Part shown: positions 51,573 to 60,755 of the stretch, one piece after another
Position numbering within the stretch: position 1 is the first letter of the stretch
Layout of the letters: the number at the start of each line of letters is the position of its first letter
DNA from: Paracoccus bogoriensis
GTDB taxonomy: Bacteria > Pseudomonadota > Alphaproteobacteria > Rhodobacterales > Rhodobacteraceae
DNA: 64,000 nt
NCBI RefSeq assembly: GCF_019431455.1
Contig: NZ_JAHYSR010000001.1
Location: 152,934 to 216,933 of the forward strand
Direction: 5' to 3'
Position numbers and translations under genes: made by a program
Notes under the pieces: model-generated
Told to the model about the DNA's origin: nothing
The model's input: the letters and a program-made list of their open reading frames with translations, nothing else
Databases searched by the model: none

Positions 51573-52517
51573 TCAGTTCCGAAGCACGATGCAGCGTCCG
51601 CCAAGCCGCTGGAGGCGGGTGCAGAAGCGGACAGCCTCGGCCCGGTCCTCGAAGCCGACCTGGGCGGTATAGACCGGCTGCGGCATCCCCGGCATACGCT
51701 TCCTGACATAGCCTACGCGCTTGCCGCCATCGAGGATCGGCCCAAGCGTCCGGTTCAGCCGCGCGACCTGCTGGGCGGCGCCCGACCGATGCGGGTGGCT
51801 GGCCAGGATCACACCCCAGGGATGGGTGCGCGGCTGGGTGTCGAATTCGCGCAGCTTGCGCGTCTCGGCCATGCGCTGGCAGGCGGCGTGAAAGGGCAGG
51901 CGATCATCCAGCGCCAGCCGCAATTCCGAGGCCGCAGGAGCGTTGTCGCGCCAGCGATGGGCGGAATGACCGGTGATCGCTTCGACGTAGTCCAGCGTCT
52001 CGAAGGGCAGGCCGGACTGGCGCGCGACAAAGCGCGCCGCCCGCGCCTCGCCGCCGTTATAGGCGACCGCGGCAAGTCCCTTGTTGCCGAATTGCTCGAT
52101 CAGGCGCGCCAGATACCAGGCCGATTTGCGGATGGATTCGGCAGGATTGAACGGATCGTCCAGCCGGTAAAGACGCGCAGTCTCGGGCATGAATTGCGCA
52201 ATGCCCAGCGCGCCCGCCGGGCTGATCGCCCCGGGATCAAAGCGGCTTTCCTTCCACAGAAGCCGCGCAAGATAGTTCGGGTCCAGCCCCTGTTCCGCGG
52301 CGTTGCGCTCGATCAGGGTGCAGACATCGGCGGCGTAATGCGTGATGCGGATGCAGTCGCGCCCGTCATCGGTGCAGCGCCGGTCGCCAGAGGGCCGCAC
52401 GGGGCCAAGTCCTAGGCGCGCGTCCACCGCCGGAGCCGCAGCCAGCGGCGCCGCGAGGATCGGACCCAGCAGCAAGGCCGCGAGGACCGGCAACAAGAGC
52501 CTCAGGACGCGGATCAC
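51573..52517 (-). CDS. Lytic transglycosylase (SLT domain) with SPOR-like end
   Basis: 314 aa from GTG 52517, chosen because the longer frame would overlap the histone-like gene; a strongly hydrophobic signal peptide of about 30 residues follows. The SLT domain has the catalytic glutamate in LWKESRFDPGAISPAGALGIAQFMP near residue 90 and AVAYNGGEARAARF downstream. It cleaves peptidoglycan strands. The last 60 residues (GYVRKRMPGMPQPVYTAQVGFEDRAEAVRFCTRLQ) resemble a peptidoglycan-binding repeat. Start codon is the least certain part. Confidence 0.85.
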   Translation of the reverse strand: MIRVLRLLLPVLAALLLGPILAAPLAAAPAVDARLGLGPVRPSGDRRCTDDGRDCIRITHYAADVCTLIERNAAEQGLDPNYLARLLWKESRFDPGAISPAGALGIAQFMPETARLYRLDDPFNPAESIRKSAWYLARLIEQFGNKGLAAVAYNGGEARAARFVARQSGLPFETLDYVEAITGHSAHRWRDNAPAASELRLALDDRLPFHAACQRMAETRKLREFDTQPRTHPWGVILASHPHRSGAAQQVARLNRTLGPILDGGKRVGYVRKRMPGMPQPVYTAQVGFEDRAEAVRFCTRLQRLGGRCIVLRN

Positions 52518-52536
52518 GACCGGCGCCCGTGCCTTG

Positions 52537-53403
52537 CTAGGCCTTGGCCTTCTTGCCTTTGGCCGATTTTGCACCCGATTTGGCGGCGGGCTTGTCGGCT
52601 GATCCGGCACCAGCCTTGCCAGCAGCTTTCGCGGCGGCTTTGCCTTCGGACCTGGCGGCCGATTTTGCCTTTTTCGCAGAAGGACTTGTCTTGTCCGCGC
52701 CTTTGGCCTTGCGTTCGGCCTTGCGTTCGGCCTTGCGGGCCTCTTTCTCGGCTTCTTTCCGGGCTGCTTTCTCGGCCTTGCGCGCCGCGCGGCGGGCCTC
52801 TTTCTCGGCCTCTCTGGCGGCCTTGCGTTCCGCCTTGGCGGCCTCTTTCTCGGCCTGTTTGGCCGCCAGCTTTTCAGCCTTGCGTTCAGCCTGTTTCGCG
52901 GCCTTTTCGCTGTCCTTGGTGGGCATCGTCCTGTCCCTCGTTACATGCAGATCATCTTTATCGGTGTTCAAAGGCAGCAAGGCCCGCGGCGCAGGCGTCT
53001 TGCCGCGCGGCAGAGGGTGGGGTTCGGTCCGCAGGTCGGCCTTGCGCGTCTCGGCCGATTTGCGGCCGGCAGGCTTTCGCGGAGGCGTGGCGGGCTTGCG
53101 CGGTTTGACCGCATCAGGGGGCGCGACAGCCGTCGAGCCCGGCGCGGCAGGTCGAGCCCGGAGGCCGCGCTTGCGCCGTTCGGCCTCGGTCCGGCGGATC
53201 GCGGCGCGCAGCAGCGTGACCGAGGCGCTCTGCAACCCGTCATCGGGCTTGCCAAAGGACTTCACCGCCTCGCGCAGCGCGTCCAGCAGGTCGTGAATCC
53301 CGTCATCTGGCAGCGCCTGGATCGCGGGCGCGCGGCTTTGCCGCGCCAGGGCCAGATGCTCGGGGGCAAGCGTTTCCTCTTCAAGGCGGCTGTGGTTAGG
53401 CAT
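52537..53403 (-). CDS. Lys/Ala/Glu-rich histone-H1-like protein with unknown N-terminal domain
   Basis: 288 aa. Residues 1-85 form a conserved-looking helical region (IQALPDDGIHDLLDALREAVKSFGKPDDG) not recognised. Residues 86-160 are a Pro/Lys/Arg linker. Residues 160-288 are an extremely basic repeat tract of KAERKA, KEARRA and KAAK units, like H1-type or AlgP-type DNA-binding tails. An internal ATG at 52926 (MPTKDSEK) has GAGGGACAGGA immediately upstream, so the basic half may also be made alone. Probably DNA or polyanion binding; specific function unknown. Confidence 0.72.
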   Translation of the reverse strand: MPNHSRLEEETLAPEHLALARQSRAPAIQALPDDGIHDLLDALREAVKSFGKPDDGLQSASVTLLRAAIRRTEAERRKRGLRARPAAPGSTAVAPPDAVKPRKPATPPRKPAGRKSAETRKADLRTEPHPLPRGKTPAPRALLPLNTDKDDLHVTRDRTMPTKDSEKAAKQAERKAEKLAAKQAEKEAAKAERKAAREAEKEARRAARKAEKAARKEAEKEARKAERKAERKAKGADKTSPSAKKAKSAARSEGKAAAKAAGKAGAGSADKPAAKSGAKSAKGKKAKA

Positions 53404-53498
53404 GGCGCACTCGTTCAGGGCAACGATTCCTGCGGCGGGTCAAGCCCGATGCCGCAGTGCCGAGATTGCGCAGAGAATTCGGGATTTGCAAATGGAAA

Positions 53499-53520
53499 GG
53501 CCCCGCCCGAAGGCGGGGTC
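53499..53520 (-). terminator. Rho-independent terminator of the L,D-transpeptidase gene
   Basis: On the minus strand CCCCGCC-TTCG-GGCGGGG followed by CCTTTCC, a 7-bp stem with a stable TTCG loop, about 35 nt after the stop. Confidence 0.8.
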
Positions 53521-53554
53521 GGTGAATGTTGCGCCCCCGCACGCGGCAGATGCC

Positions 53555-54499
53555 TTACGGGACGGCGCTTTCCACCGGCGACACGAAGCTTGCGTCAGCG
53601 GTCGCGAAGGGATCAGAGACCAGCAGCGGCGAGGGCTGTGCGTAGGGGTCGGACAGCATCTGGCCATAGGGGTCCATCTGCGGGACGCTCTGCGGAGCTG
53701 CGGCCAGCGGCGCGGCAGGCACCGCCGGGATGGCCGGAGCCGTGGCACCCATCGGGGTGGCAAGCGCGGTCTGAAGTTCGTTTGCGGGGACGACATAGCC
53801 TTCGGGGGTCTCGACCATCGGACCCTCGTAGCGCAGACTGTCGGCCTGCGACCGGACGATGACGCGGGTGCCGTTCGGAACCTGCTCGAACAGGTCGATG
53901 ATGTCCTGGTTGAACAGGCGGATGCAGCCGGCCGAGGTGGCCTTGCCGATGGATGACGGGTCCATCGTGCCGTGGATGCGGTAATAGGTATCACGGCTGC
54001 CCTGATAGAGATACAGCGCCCGCGACCCCAGCGGGTTGTGCATCCCGCCGCTCAGACCGCCCGCGAACTGGCTGTAGAGTTCGGGTTCGGTGCGAATCAT
54101 GTTGTCTGTCGGACGCCATGCGGGCCAGGCCGCCTTGCGCGCGATGGTCGCGCTGCCTTCGAAGCCCTTGCCCGCGCGGCCCACGGCCACGCCGTAGCGC
54201 ATCGCCTGACCGCCCGGCTGAACGTGGTAGAGAACCCTGGCATAGGGATCCACGACGATGGTGCCCGGCGCCTCGGGGCCGTTATAGGGCACCAGCTGGC
54301 GGCGGTTGCGATCCGTCAGATAGGCGGCGCGCACGGCGGGGATTTCGATGATCTCGCCATTGGGGCCCCGATCCTGACGCGCCTGATAGATGGCAGGCAC
54401 CTCGGCCGAGCGGGTCGGTGCGGGGGCAGGGGTTTGGGGTTGCGTGGCACAGGCGGCCAGCCCGAAGGCGAGGGCGGTGAAAAGAGAAGCGAGGCGCAT
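53555..54499 (-). CDS. Lipoprotein L,D-transpeptidase (YkuD domain)
   Basis: Cross-links peptidoglycan stems or attaches lipoprotein to them. 314 aa from ATG 54499, with AAGGAT about 8 nt upstream; the frame stays open 53 codons further without support. A lipoprotein signal with lipobox LAAC (Cys17) follows. The YkuD catalytic site is [21 protein letters not shown], with His176 and Cys192 in HX15CxR. A long alanine/proline-rich C-terminal tail of about 80 residues, not part of the domain, is unusual. Confidence 0.92.
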   Translation of the reverse strand: MRLASLFTALAFGLAACATQPQTPAPAPTRSAEVPAIYQARQDRGPNGEIIEIPAVRAAYLTDRNRRQLVPYNGPEAPGTIVVDPYARVLYHVQPGGQAMRYGVAVGRAGKGFEGSATIARKAAWPAWRPTDNMIRTEPELYSQFAGGLSGGMHNPLGSRALYLYQGSRDTYYRIHGTMDPSSIGKATSAGCIRLFNQDIIDLFEQVPNGTRVIVRSQADSLRYEGPMVETPEGYVVPANELQTALATPMGATAPAIPAVPAAPLAAAPQSVPQMDPYGQMLSDPYAQPSPLLVSDPFATADASFVSPVESAVP

Positions 54500-54809
54500 C
54501 GTCGCGTATCCTTGTCCTTCGCAGGCGCTGTCGCGGCAGGGGCGCGCGGCCTGGGGCAGTGTCTTGTGACGGATCGCGCCACGAAGGGACGCGATTCGAT
54601 TCATGTTGCTTGTGCCTGTTCGCCTTGCCGGGTCAAGACATGAGCGGCTTTTGGCCACCGTAGCGGCGCAGTAAGTTCAGATGCATGTTGCCGTGGCGCG
54701 TCAGCAAATCAAATTTCGACCTTGTGGAACAACTTGACGTGTGCGCGCACCATCGGGTGCCGCGGAATGCAACGCGGTCCGGGCCGCCTCTGTTCCGTCC
54801 GGTCGCGCC
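54500..54809. other. 310-bp gap upstream of the L,D-transpeptidase gene, no gene seen
   Basis: Between the L,D-transpeptidase start and the nadE stop, both on the minus strand. It holds the promoter region of the transpeptidase gene; a TTGACC at about 54625-54640 could be a -35 element but no convincing -10 follows. A short minus-strand frame ending KLFHKVEI is not supported by a start context. Confidence 0.5.
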
Positions 54810-56468
54810 TCAGGGACGGTCGCGCCAGCGGTTCACCAGCGGGTAGCGGCGGTCCAGCCAGAAGGCGCGGGTCGAGATGCGCGGCCCCGGCGCGGCCTGA
54901 TAGCGTTTCCATTCGCTGTGATAGAGCAGCGCCTCGACCTTGCGGACGGTGTCGGGGTCGAAGCCTTGCGCGATCAGCTCGGCCAGGGACAGGTCGCCTT
55001 CGACCAGCCCGTCAAGGATCGCGTCAAGCACCTCGTAGGGGGGCAGCGAATCCTCGTCCCTCTGGTCGGGGCGCAGCTCGGCCGAGGGCGGTTTCGAGAT
55101 GATGCGGGGCGGGATCACCTCTCCCTTCGGGCCCAGCATCCAGGGGCGGTGGTTCGTATTACGCCAGCGGCAGGTCTGAAACACCCGCGTCTTGTAGAGA
55201 TCCTTGATCGGGTTGTAGCCGCCCGCCATGTCGCCATAGATCGTGGCATAACCCACCGCGATCTCGGACTTGTTGCCGGTGGTCAAGAGCATTTCGTTGA
55301 ACTTGTTGGACAGCGCCATCAGCATCACGCCACGCAGGCGGGACTGGATGTTTTCCTCGGTGATGTCGGGGCTGGTCCCCTCCATCAGATGCGCCAGCGC
55401 GCCGCCCACCGCGTCGCGTGCCCCGTCGATGCGGACCGTGTCCAGCCGCGCGCCAAGCCGCTTCGCGCAATCGGCCGCGTCCTCGAGGCTGGTCTGCGAA
55501 GTGTATTCCGAGGGCAGCATCACGCAGCGCACATTCTCGGGCCCGATCGCGTCGCAGGCGATCGTGGCGACCAAGGCGCTGTCGATGCCCCCCGACATGC
55601 CCAGAAGCACGCGGCGAAAGCCCGACTTGCGAAGGTAATCCCGCAGGCCCAGCATCATCGCGTGGTAATCCTGTTCCCAGGCATCGGGCTGGGGCGCCAT
55701 CGGGCCTGGTCCGGCCCGCCAGCCCTCGGCCTGCCGGGTAAAGTCCACATGCACCACGGCCTCCTCGAAGGCGGGAAGCTGCACGACCTTGTGACCGCCG
55801 GGGTTCAGCACGAAGCTCGCGCCGTCATAGATCTGGTCGTCCTGGCCGCCGACCATGTTCACATAGACCAGGGGCAGGCCCGTCTCGACCACGCGGCCGA
55901 CCATGTGGCCCATGCGCAGGTCCAGCTTGTCGCGGTGATAGGGGCTGCCGTTCGGCACGACCAGGATCTCGGCCCCGGTCTCGGCCAGGGTCTCGGCCAC
56001 GTCGGGATACCAGCTATCCTCGCAGATGGGGCTGCCGATGCGGGCCGCGCCGACCGCATAGGGGCCGCTGATCGGGCCGCTGTCGAACAGCCGCAATTCG
56101 TCGAAGAGCTGCTTGTAGGGCAGGTGGTGCTTGAGCACGCGCGCCACCAGCGCGCCGCCCCTGAACACCCACCATGCGTTGTAGAGCCGTCCCTTTTCCG
56201 CCCAGGGCCCGCCGATTCCGATAGCCGGGCCGTCGCTCAGGGACTGGCCCAGTTCGGTGATCGCGCGGATGGCCTGCGCGGTGAAGGCGGGCTTCAGCAC
56301 CAGATCCTGCGTCTGGTAGCCGGTGATGAACATTTCGGGCAGGGCCAGCATGTCGGACCCCGCCTGCCGCGCCTGTTCCCAGGCCTCGCGGGCGCGGGCG
56401 GCATTGCCGGGCAGATCGCCCACGGTCGGGTTCAACTGGCCGATGGTCAGGCGGAAGCGGTCGCTCAT
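54810..56468 (-). CDS. nadE: Glutamine-dependent NAD+ synthetase
   Basis: Amidates nicotinic acid adenine dinucleotide to NAD+ using glutamine. 552 aa from ATG 56468: N-terminal nitrilase-type glutaminase (Glu45 in LALPEMF, Lys113 in LKHHLP, Cys149 in SPICEDSWYP) and a C-terminal synthetase with the P-loop SGGIDS at 292-297. Upstream the same reading frame stays open through the antisense strand of the MORN gene for about 1.8 kb; that extension is a shadow, as the family start is at MSDRFRLTIGQLN. Divergent from the MORN gene by 135 bp. Confidence 0.96.
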   Translation of the reverse strand: MSDRFRLTIGQLNPTVGDLPGNAARAREAWEQARQAGSDMLALPEMFITGYQTQDLVLKPAFTAQAIRAITELGQSLSDGPAIGIGGPWAEKGRLYNAWWVFRGGALVARVLKHHLPYKQLFDELRLFDSGPISGPYAVGAARIGSPICEDSWYPDVAETLAETGAEILVVPNGSPYHRDKLDLRMGHMVGRVVETGLPLVYVNMVGGQDDQIYDGASFVLNPGGHKVVQLPAFEEAVVHVDFTRQAEGWRAGPGPMAPQPDAWEQDYHAMMLGLRDYLRKSGFRRVLLGMSGGIDSALVATIACDAIGPENVRCVMLPSEYTSQTSLEDAADCAKRLGARLDTVRIDGARDAVGGALAHLMEGTSPDITEENIQSRLRGVMLMALSNKFNEMLLTTGNKSEIAVGYATIYGDMAGGYNPIKDLYKTRVFQTCRWRNTNHRPWMLGPKGEVIPPRIISKPPSAELRPDQRDEDSLPPYEVLDAILDGLVEGDLSLAELIAQGFDPDTVRKVEALLYHSEWKRYQAAPGPRISTRAFWLDRRYPLVNRWRDRP

Positions 56469-56603
56469 GCTGTGGTCCCCTGTCGCGTCGTCCTTGGGAT
56501 AGAGGATCGGGGGGGCAAGGAAAAGACGGCCTTTGCCTCTGCCTGCCCGCTGCGGTAAAGCTGTGGCAAAAGGCGACAGGGGCGAAAAGCCGGGGGCAAG
56601 GGC

Positions 56604-58076
56604 ATGAAGGCGGCAGTTCGGGCGATGATGGCGGCGCTGGCTCTGACGGCGATGGGCGCGGGCGCCTCGGCGCAGGTCATCACGCGACAATACGACGATG
56701 GCGGCGTGTATGAGGGCACCTTTCGCAACGGGCTGCAGCATGGGCACGGCGTCTATACCCTGCCGAACGGCTACCGCTACGAGGGCGACTGGGTAGAGGG
56801 CCAGATCATGGGGCAGGGCCGGGCCGAGTTTCCCAACGGCTCGGTCTATGAAGGCCAGTTCGTGCGCGGCAAGCCCGAGGGGCGCGGTATCATCACCTAT
56901 GCGGATGGCAGCACCTACGAGGGCGACTGGAAGGCCGGCGAGATGACGGGCCAGGGCATCGCCCGCTATGCCAATGGCTCGGTCTATGAGGGCGCCTTTG
57001 TCGGCGGCCTGCACGAGGGGCGCGGCGTGCTGACCCAGCCGAACGGCTATCGCTACGAGGGCGACTGGAAGGCCGGGGTCAAGGAGGGTCAGGGCCGTAT
57101 CACCTATCCCGACGGCGCCACCTACGAGGGCGGGATGCTGGCCGGGCAGCGTGCGGGGCGCGGCACCCTGGTCATGGCCGACGGGCTGACCTATGAGGGG
57201 ATCTGGTCGGCGGGGCAGATGTCGGGCAGCGGCGTTCTGGTCCAGGCCAATGGCGACCGCTACGAAGGGCAGCTTCAGGCCGGGCGTCGTCACGGGCCGG
57301 GTGTGGCCACCTATGCCAATGGCGATGTCTATGACGGCGAATTCGTGAACGACCGCCGCCACGGGCATGGCACGTTCACCGGCGCGGACGGCTTCGTCTA
57401 TGTGGGCAGCTGGTCCGAGGGCCGGATGGAAGGGCGCGGCCAGATCACCTATCCCGACGGCTCGGTCTATGTCGGCCAGATGCGCGCCGACCGCCCCCAT
57501 GGCACGGGCAAGATCACCTATCCCGATGGCTCGACCTACGAAGGCGGCTGGTCCGAGGGCGTGATCCAGGGCGAGGGCCGCGCCGTCTATGCCGATGGGA
57601 TGGTCTATGAGGGCAGCTTCCGCAATGCGCGCAATCATGGGCAGGGGCGGATGTCCTATCCTGACGGATATGTCTATTCCGGTGCCTGGGTCGATGGTCA
57701 GCGTCATGGCGAGGGGCAGGCCACCTATCCCGACGGCACCGTCTATACCGGCGGCTTCATCAACGGCCTGCGCGAAGGGCATGGCCGGCTGACCACGCCC
57801 GACGGCTTCACCTACGAAGGCGGCTGGCGCGCTGGCGAGATTCACGGCGAGGGCGTCGCGACCTATCCCAATGGCGACCGCTACGAGGGCAATTTCGAAT
57901 CCGGCAAGCGCCAGGGTCAGGGTGTGATGCGCTATGCGACAGGGCAGGTCGCCTCGGGCCGTTGGCAAGACAACCGTCTGATCGAGGCCGAGACCGAAGC
58001 TGCTGCGGCCGAGGATGGCGCGGAACCCGGCTCCGAGGCGCCCGACATGCCCGCCGAGGGCGGCGCGCGGCCCTGA
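56604..58076 (+). CDS. Secreted MORN-repeat protein
   Basis: 490 aa. Signal peptide 1-23 (AMMAALALTAMGAGASA) with AxA cleavage before QVITRQY. From residue 35 there are eighteen consecutive 23-residue MORN units (YEGxWxxGxxxGxGxxxYxxG pattern), ending with a degenerate nineteenth and a 30-residue acidic tail. Such proteins form extended beta-ladders that bind membranes or partners; in bacteria many are of unknown function. The 69-bp unit is not identical between copies. Divergent from nadE. Confidence 0.88.
   Translation: MKAAVRAMMAALALTAMGAGASAQVITRQYDDGGVYEGTFRNGLQHGHGVYTLPNGYRYEGDWVEGQIMGQGRAEFPNGSVYEGQFVRGKPEGRGIITYADGSTYEGDWKAGEMTGQGIARYANGSVYEGAFVGGLHEGRGVLTQPNGYRYEGDWKAGVKEGQGRITYPDGATYEGGMLAGQRAGRGTLVMADGLTYEGIWSAGQMSGSGVLVQANGDRYEGQLQAGRRHGPGVATYANGDVYDGEFVNDRRHGHGTFTGADGFVYVGSWSEGRMEGRGQITYPDGSVYVGQMRADRPHGTGKITYPDGSTYEGGWSEGVIQGEGRAVYADGMVYEGSFRNARNHGQGRMSYPDGYVYSGAWVDGQRHGEGQATYPDGTVYTGGFINGLREGHGRLTTPDGFTYEGGWRAGEIHGEGVATYPNGDRYEGNFESGKRQGQGVMRYATGQVASGRWQDNRLIEAETEAAAAEDGAEPGSEAPDMPAEGGARP
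56706..57947 (+). repeat. 18 tandem MORN-coding units, 69-bp period
   Basis: Each unit encodes 23 residues, starting VYEG or a variant (VYVG, VYTG, RYEG, TYEG) and ending with a PNG, PDG or ADG turn. No unit is inserted or deleted out of phase over 1242 bp. Conservation is at the protein level; adjacent DNA units differ, so the array is not recently expanded. Confidence 0.9.
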
Positions 58077-58200
58077 TCGCGGTCTTTTCGGAGCCGGGGA
58101 ATAACGGCTTGGTGATCTGAATAGCGGTGATTCCGTGGCGCGCGGGTCGCGCCGCGGTGATCGCGCAACCTTCCGGAAAGGCGGCGTCGCCCGGGCCGGG

Positions 58201-59232
58201 TCAAGCCCCGCGCGCGTTATTCTCGTCGTTGCCGAACAGACCGCGCAGGCCCCGGCTGAGCAGGTTGCCAACCTTGGGGCGCGGCTGTGTCAGGAAGGGC
58301 AAGGGGCGGCAGACCTCCATTGCCGCTATGCCCACGCGGGCGGTCAGGGCGCCGTTCACCAGCCCTTCGCCAAAGCGGCGCGACATTTTGGCCAGCACGC
58401 CGCCCCCCGCGACAGTCTGGATCAGGTCGTCGCCTGCGGCCACCGCACCGGTGGCGATCAGATGCGTGACCACGGTGCGTGCCAGCCGCCAGCCGCCCAC
58501 CGTCCCCGCGCGCCCGCCATAGATCTGCGCCATGCGCCGGATCATCCGCATGTTCGCGGCCAAGGCCGCCGCGACATCGGCCAGGGCCAGCGGAACCAAC
58601 GCGGTCGTGGCCGCGACGGTGCGGGCGGCGGCCTCGATCTCGCGCCGGGCCTGCTGGTCAAGGGGGGCCAGCAGTTCGGCCTCGGCCAGACCCAGCAGGG
58701 CCGAGGCGTCGAACGTGTCGCCGCGCCGCTCGGCCAGACGCTGGCGATGCCATTCCATCTCGGGGCGCGATGTGTAAAGCGCGACCAGGGCGTCGGTCGT
58801 GCGGCGGGCGGCGGCAAGGTCGGCCTCGGACAGGGCAGCGGCGGCCTGACGCTGGATGGTGTCGATCCTGCGGAACCGGCGCCAGCCCCACCATTCGCGC
58901 AGCGCCATGCCGATCGCTGCCAGCGTGAATCCCGCGAAAAGCGCAGCCGCGACCCAGCCCAGCAGGGGATAGACACCGAGCATCCGGGTGATGAAATCCA
59001 GCGCCGCAACCGATAACAGGAACACCAGCAGGGACAGGCCCAGTCCCAGAAAGATCCGCGTCAGTCGCGAAGGCCGCGCGGCCGTGATCCGCACCGCCAT
59101 CTGCATGGCGCGCGGGTTAGGCAGGGCGTCGGGCTGATCAACGGGCGGTGCCTCGGCCGGGCCGGGGCGGGGGGTCTCGTCCCTCAGGGTGATGGTGACC
59201 GGAGCGCGGCGGCGGGGATTGTCCTTGGTCAC
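58201..59232 (-). CDS. ycjF: YcjF/DUF697-type membrane protein
   Basis: 343 aa. Two transmembrane helices near residues 58-110 (IFLGLGLSLLVFLLSVAALDFITRMLG and LLGWVAAALFAGFTLAAIGMAL), a long helical middle and a C-terminal DUF697-like region ending in the LIATGAVAAGDDLIQTVAGGGVLAKMSRRFGEGLVNGALTARVGIAAMEVCRPLPF stretch. YcjF/YcjX pairs are common in proteobacteria, with stress-linked expression in some. It overlaps the ycjX gene by 4 nt (ATGA). Confidence 0.9.
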   Translation of the reverse strand: MTKDNPRRRAPVTITLRDETPRPGPAEAPPVDQPDALPNPRAMQMAVRITAARPSRLTRIFLGLGLSLLVFLLSVAALDFITRMLGVYPLLGWVAAALFAGFTLAAIGMALREWWGWRRFRRIDTIQRQAAAALSEADLAAARRTTDALVALYTSRPEMEWHRQRLAERRGDTFDASALLGLAEAELLAPLDQQARREIEAAARTVAATTALVPLALADVAAALAANMRMIRRMAQIYGGRAGTVGGWRLARTVVTHLIATGAVAAGDDLIQTVAGGGVLAKMSRRFGEGLVNGALTARVGIAAMEVCRPLPFLTQPRPKVGNLLSRGLRGLFGNDENNARGA

Positions 59233-60596
59233 AGGCGGTCTCCGATCAGGAATTCGGCAGCGCGGTCCAGACGGATATGGGGCGGCCCGTCTCCGGGGCG
59301 CAGCGTCAGAGGCGCGGGGGCGAAATCCATGATGGCATAATCGCCATCAAGCCAGGCATCCGCGCCTTGCCGCGCGGGATGCAGCAACTGGCCGGGATCC
59401 GTGGGCAATTCACCCGGATAAAGTGCTGCCTGCCGCCCATCGGGCAGCCAACCGCGCACGGCGGGCAAATCTTCGCCATTCTGGTGGATCACGTCTTCTG
59501 TCGTGGCGCGCAGGGCGGCAAGAGACATGGCCTCGGTCCGGGCACCCTGAAAATCGGCGCGGTCACGCGCCTCGCGCAGCATGGCCGTCAGGATCGCCGT
59601 CAGCGCGGGGTGTTGCATGTGGTGCAGGTGGTCGGCCTTGGTCGCGGCAAAAAGGATCCGCTCGACCCGCCGCGTGCCCAGAAGCTGCGCCAGCCAGCCC
59701 GCCCGCCCCGGCCGGAAGGCGGTCAGCACATCGGCCATGGCGCGGCGCATGTCCTCGACCGCCGCCGGGCCGCGATGGATCGCGCCCAGCACATCGACCA
59801 GGACGATCTGCCGGTCGATCCGGGCGAAATGCTCGCGGAAGAAAGGCCTGACGACGCGAGACTTGTAGGCGTCGAAGCGGCGGCGGAACTCGCGCCCCAG
59901 GGGGCCCTCGCGCATCGGCGCGGGCAGTGGCGCAAAGGTCAGGGCGGGCGATCCGGCCAGTTCGCCCGGGATCAGGAAGCGGCCGGGCGTGCAATCGGTC
60001 CAGCCCGCCGCCCGCGCACGGGCGAGATGATCGGAATAGGTCTCGGCCAAGGACAGGGCGACCGGTTCGGTCATCCTGGCGGCGGGGTCCAGCGCGGCCA
60101 GCGCGGCGGCAAAGTCGTCGGCGCCGGGACGCCCCGACATCCGCTCGAGAACCTCGTCGGACCATTGTGCGAAGTCGCTCTCCATCAGGCGCAGGTCCAG
60201 GAGCCACTCGCCGGGGTAATCCACGATGTCCAGATGCAGGTTGCGCGCCCCGCGCAGGCTGAAAAGGCCGCCCCGTTCAAGCCGCATGGACAGGCGCAAC
60301 TGGCTGACATGGCGCGTCCCGTCGGGCCAGTGCGGCCGAGGACCGGTCAGCGCCGCCAGATGGCGTTCGTAATCGAAGCGCGGGATCGTATCATCGGGCT
60401 GGGGTTGCAGCCAGACCGCGCGCAGGCGTCCATCTGCCGCGGCGCGCAGTCCGTGCATCCGCCCCCGTTCCAGAAGGTTCGCCACCAGCGAGGTGATAAA
60501 GACCGTCTTGCCCGCCCGCGACAGGCCGGTAACACCGAGGCGCAGAACCGGATCGGACAGACCCAGCCCCTCGATCACGTCGCTGCCGATGCCCAT
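59229..60596 (-). CDS. ycjX: YcjX-family P-loop ATPase/GTPase-like protein
   Basis: 455 aa from ATG 60596, with AAGG 6 nt upstream; further upstream frame is the shadow of hrpB. P-loop GLSRAGKT at residues 24-31, DUF463 signature motif GARNLHLDIVDYPGEWLLDLRLM near 125 and FAATKADHLHH near 330, comparable to G-protein NKxD motifs. Overlaps ycjF by 4 nt. Role unknown, possibly envelope or phage-shock-like stress. Confidence 0.93.
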   Translation of the reverse strand: MGIGSDVIEGLGLSDPVLRLGVTGLSRAGKTVFITSLVANLLERGRMHGLRAAADGRLRAVWLQPQPDDTIPRFDYERHLAALTGPRPHWPDGTRHVSQLRLSMRLERGGLFSLRGARNLHLDIVDYPGEWLLDLRLMESDFAQWSDEVLERMSGRPGADDFAAALAALDPAARMTEPVALSLAETYSDHLARARAAGWTDCTPGRFLIPGELAGSPALTFAPLPAPMREGPLGREFRRRFDAYKSRVVRPFFREHFARIDRQIVLVDVLGAIHRGPAAVEDMRRAMADVLTAFRPGRAGWLAQLLGTRRVERILFAATKADHLHHMQHPALTAILTAMLREARDRADFQGARTEAMSLAALRATTEDVIHQNGEDLPAVRGWLPDGRQAALYPGELPTDPGQLLHPARQGADAWLDGDYAIMDFAPAPLTLRPGDGPPHIRLDRAAEFLIGDRL

Positions 60597-60755
60597 GCCT
60601 GCCCTTTTTGGTTCGGTTCTTGATCCCGCTGAACGCGCGAGGGAGAAGATAGGTTCTGGGATCGCGATTGTGTAGCGCGGATGCGCCGGTCCGGCGTGCC
60701 TTGACCAGTCGCGCCGCGATTGTGTCTCGGGCGCCGTTGCGGCTATCACGCAGGC

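Noticed and set aside
54709..54912. Minus-strand frame ending MVRAHVKLFHKVEI
   Set aside because: It starts inside nadE in another frame and only the last 14 residues lie in the gap; no ribosome-binding site or family match.
56469..58271. The nadE frame staying open for another 1.8 kb upstream on the minus strand
   Set aside because: The extension is the antisense of the MORN repeats; regular repeated codons keep it open. The NadE family start is at 56468.
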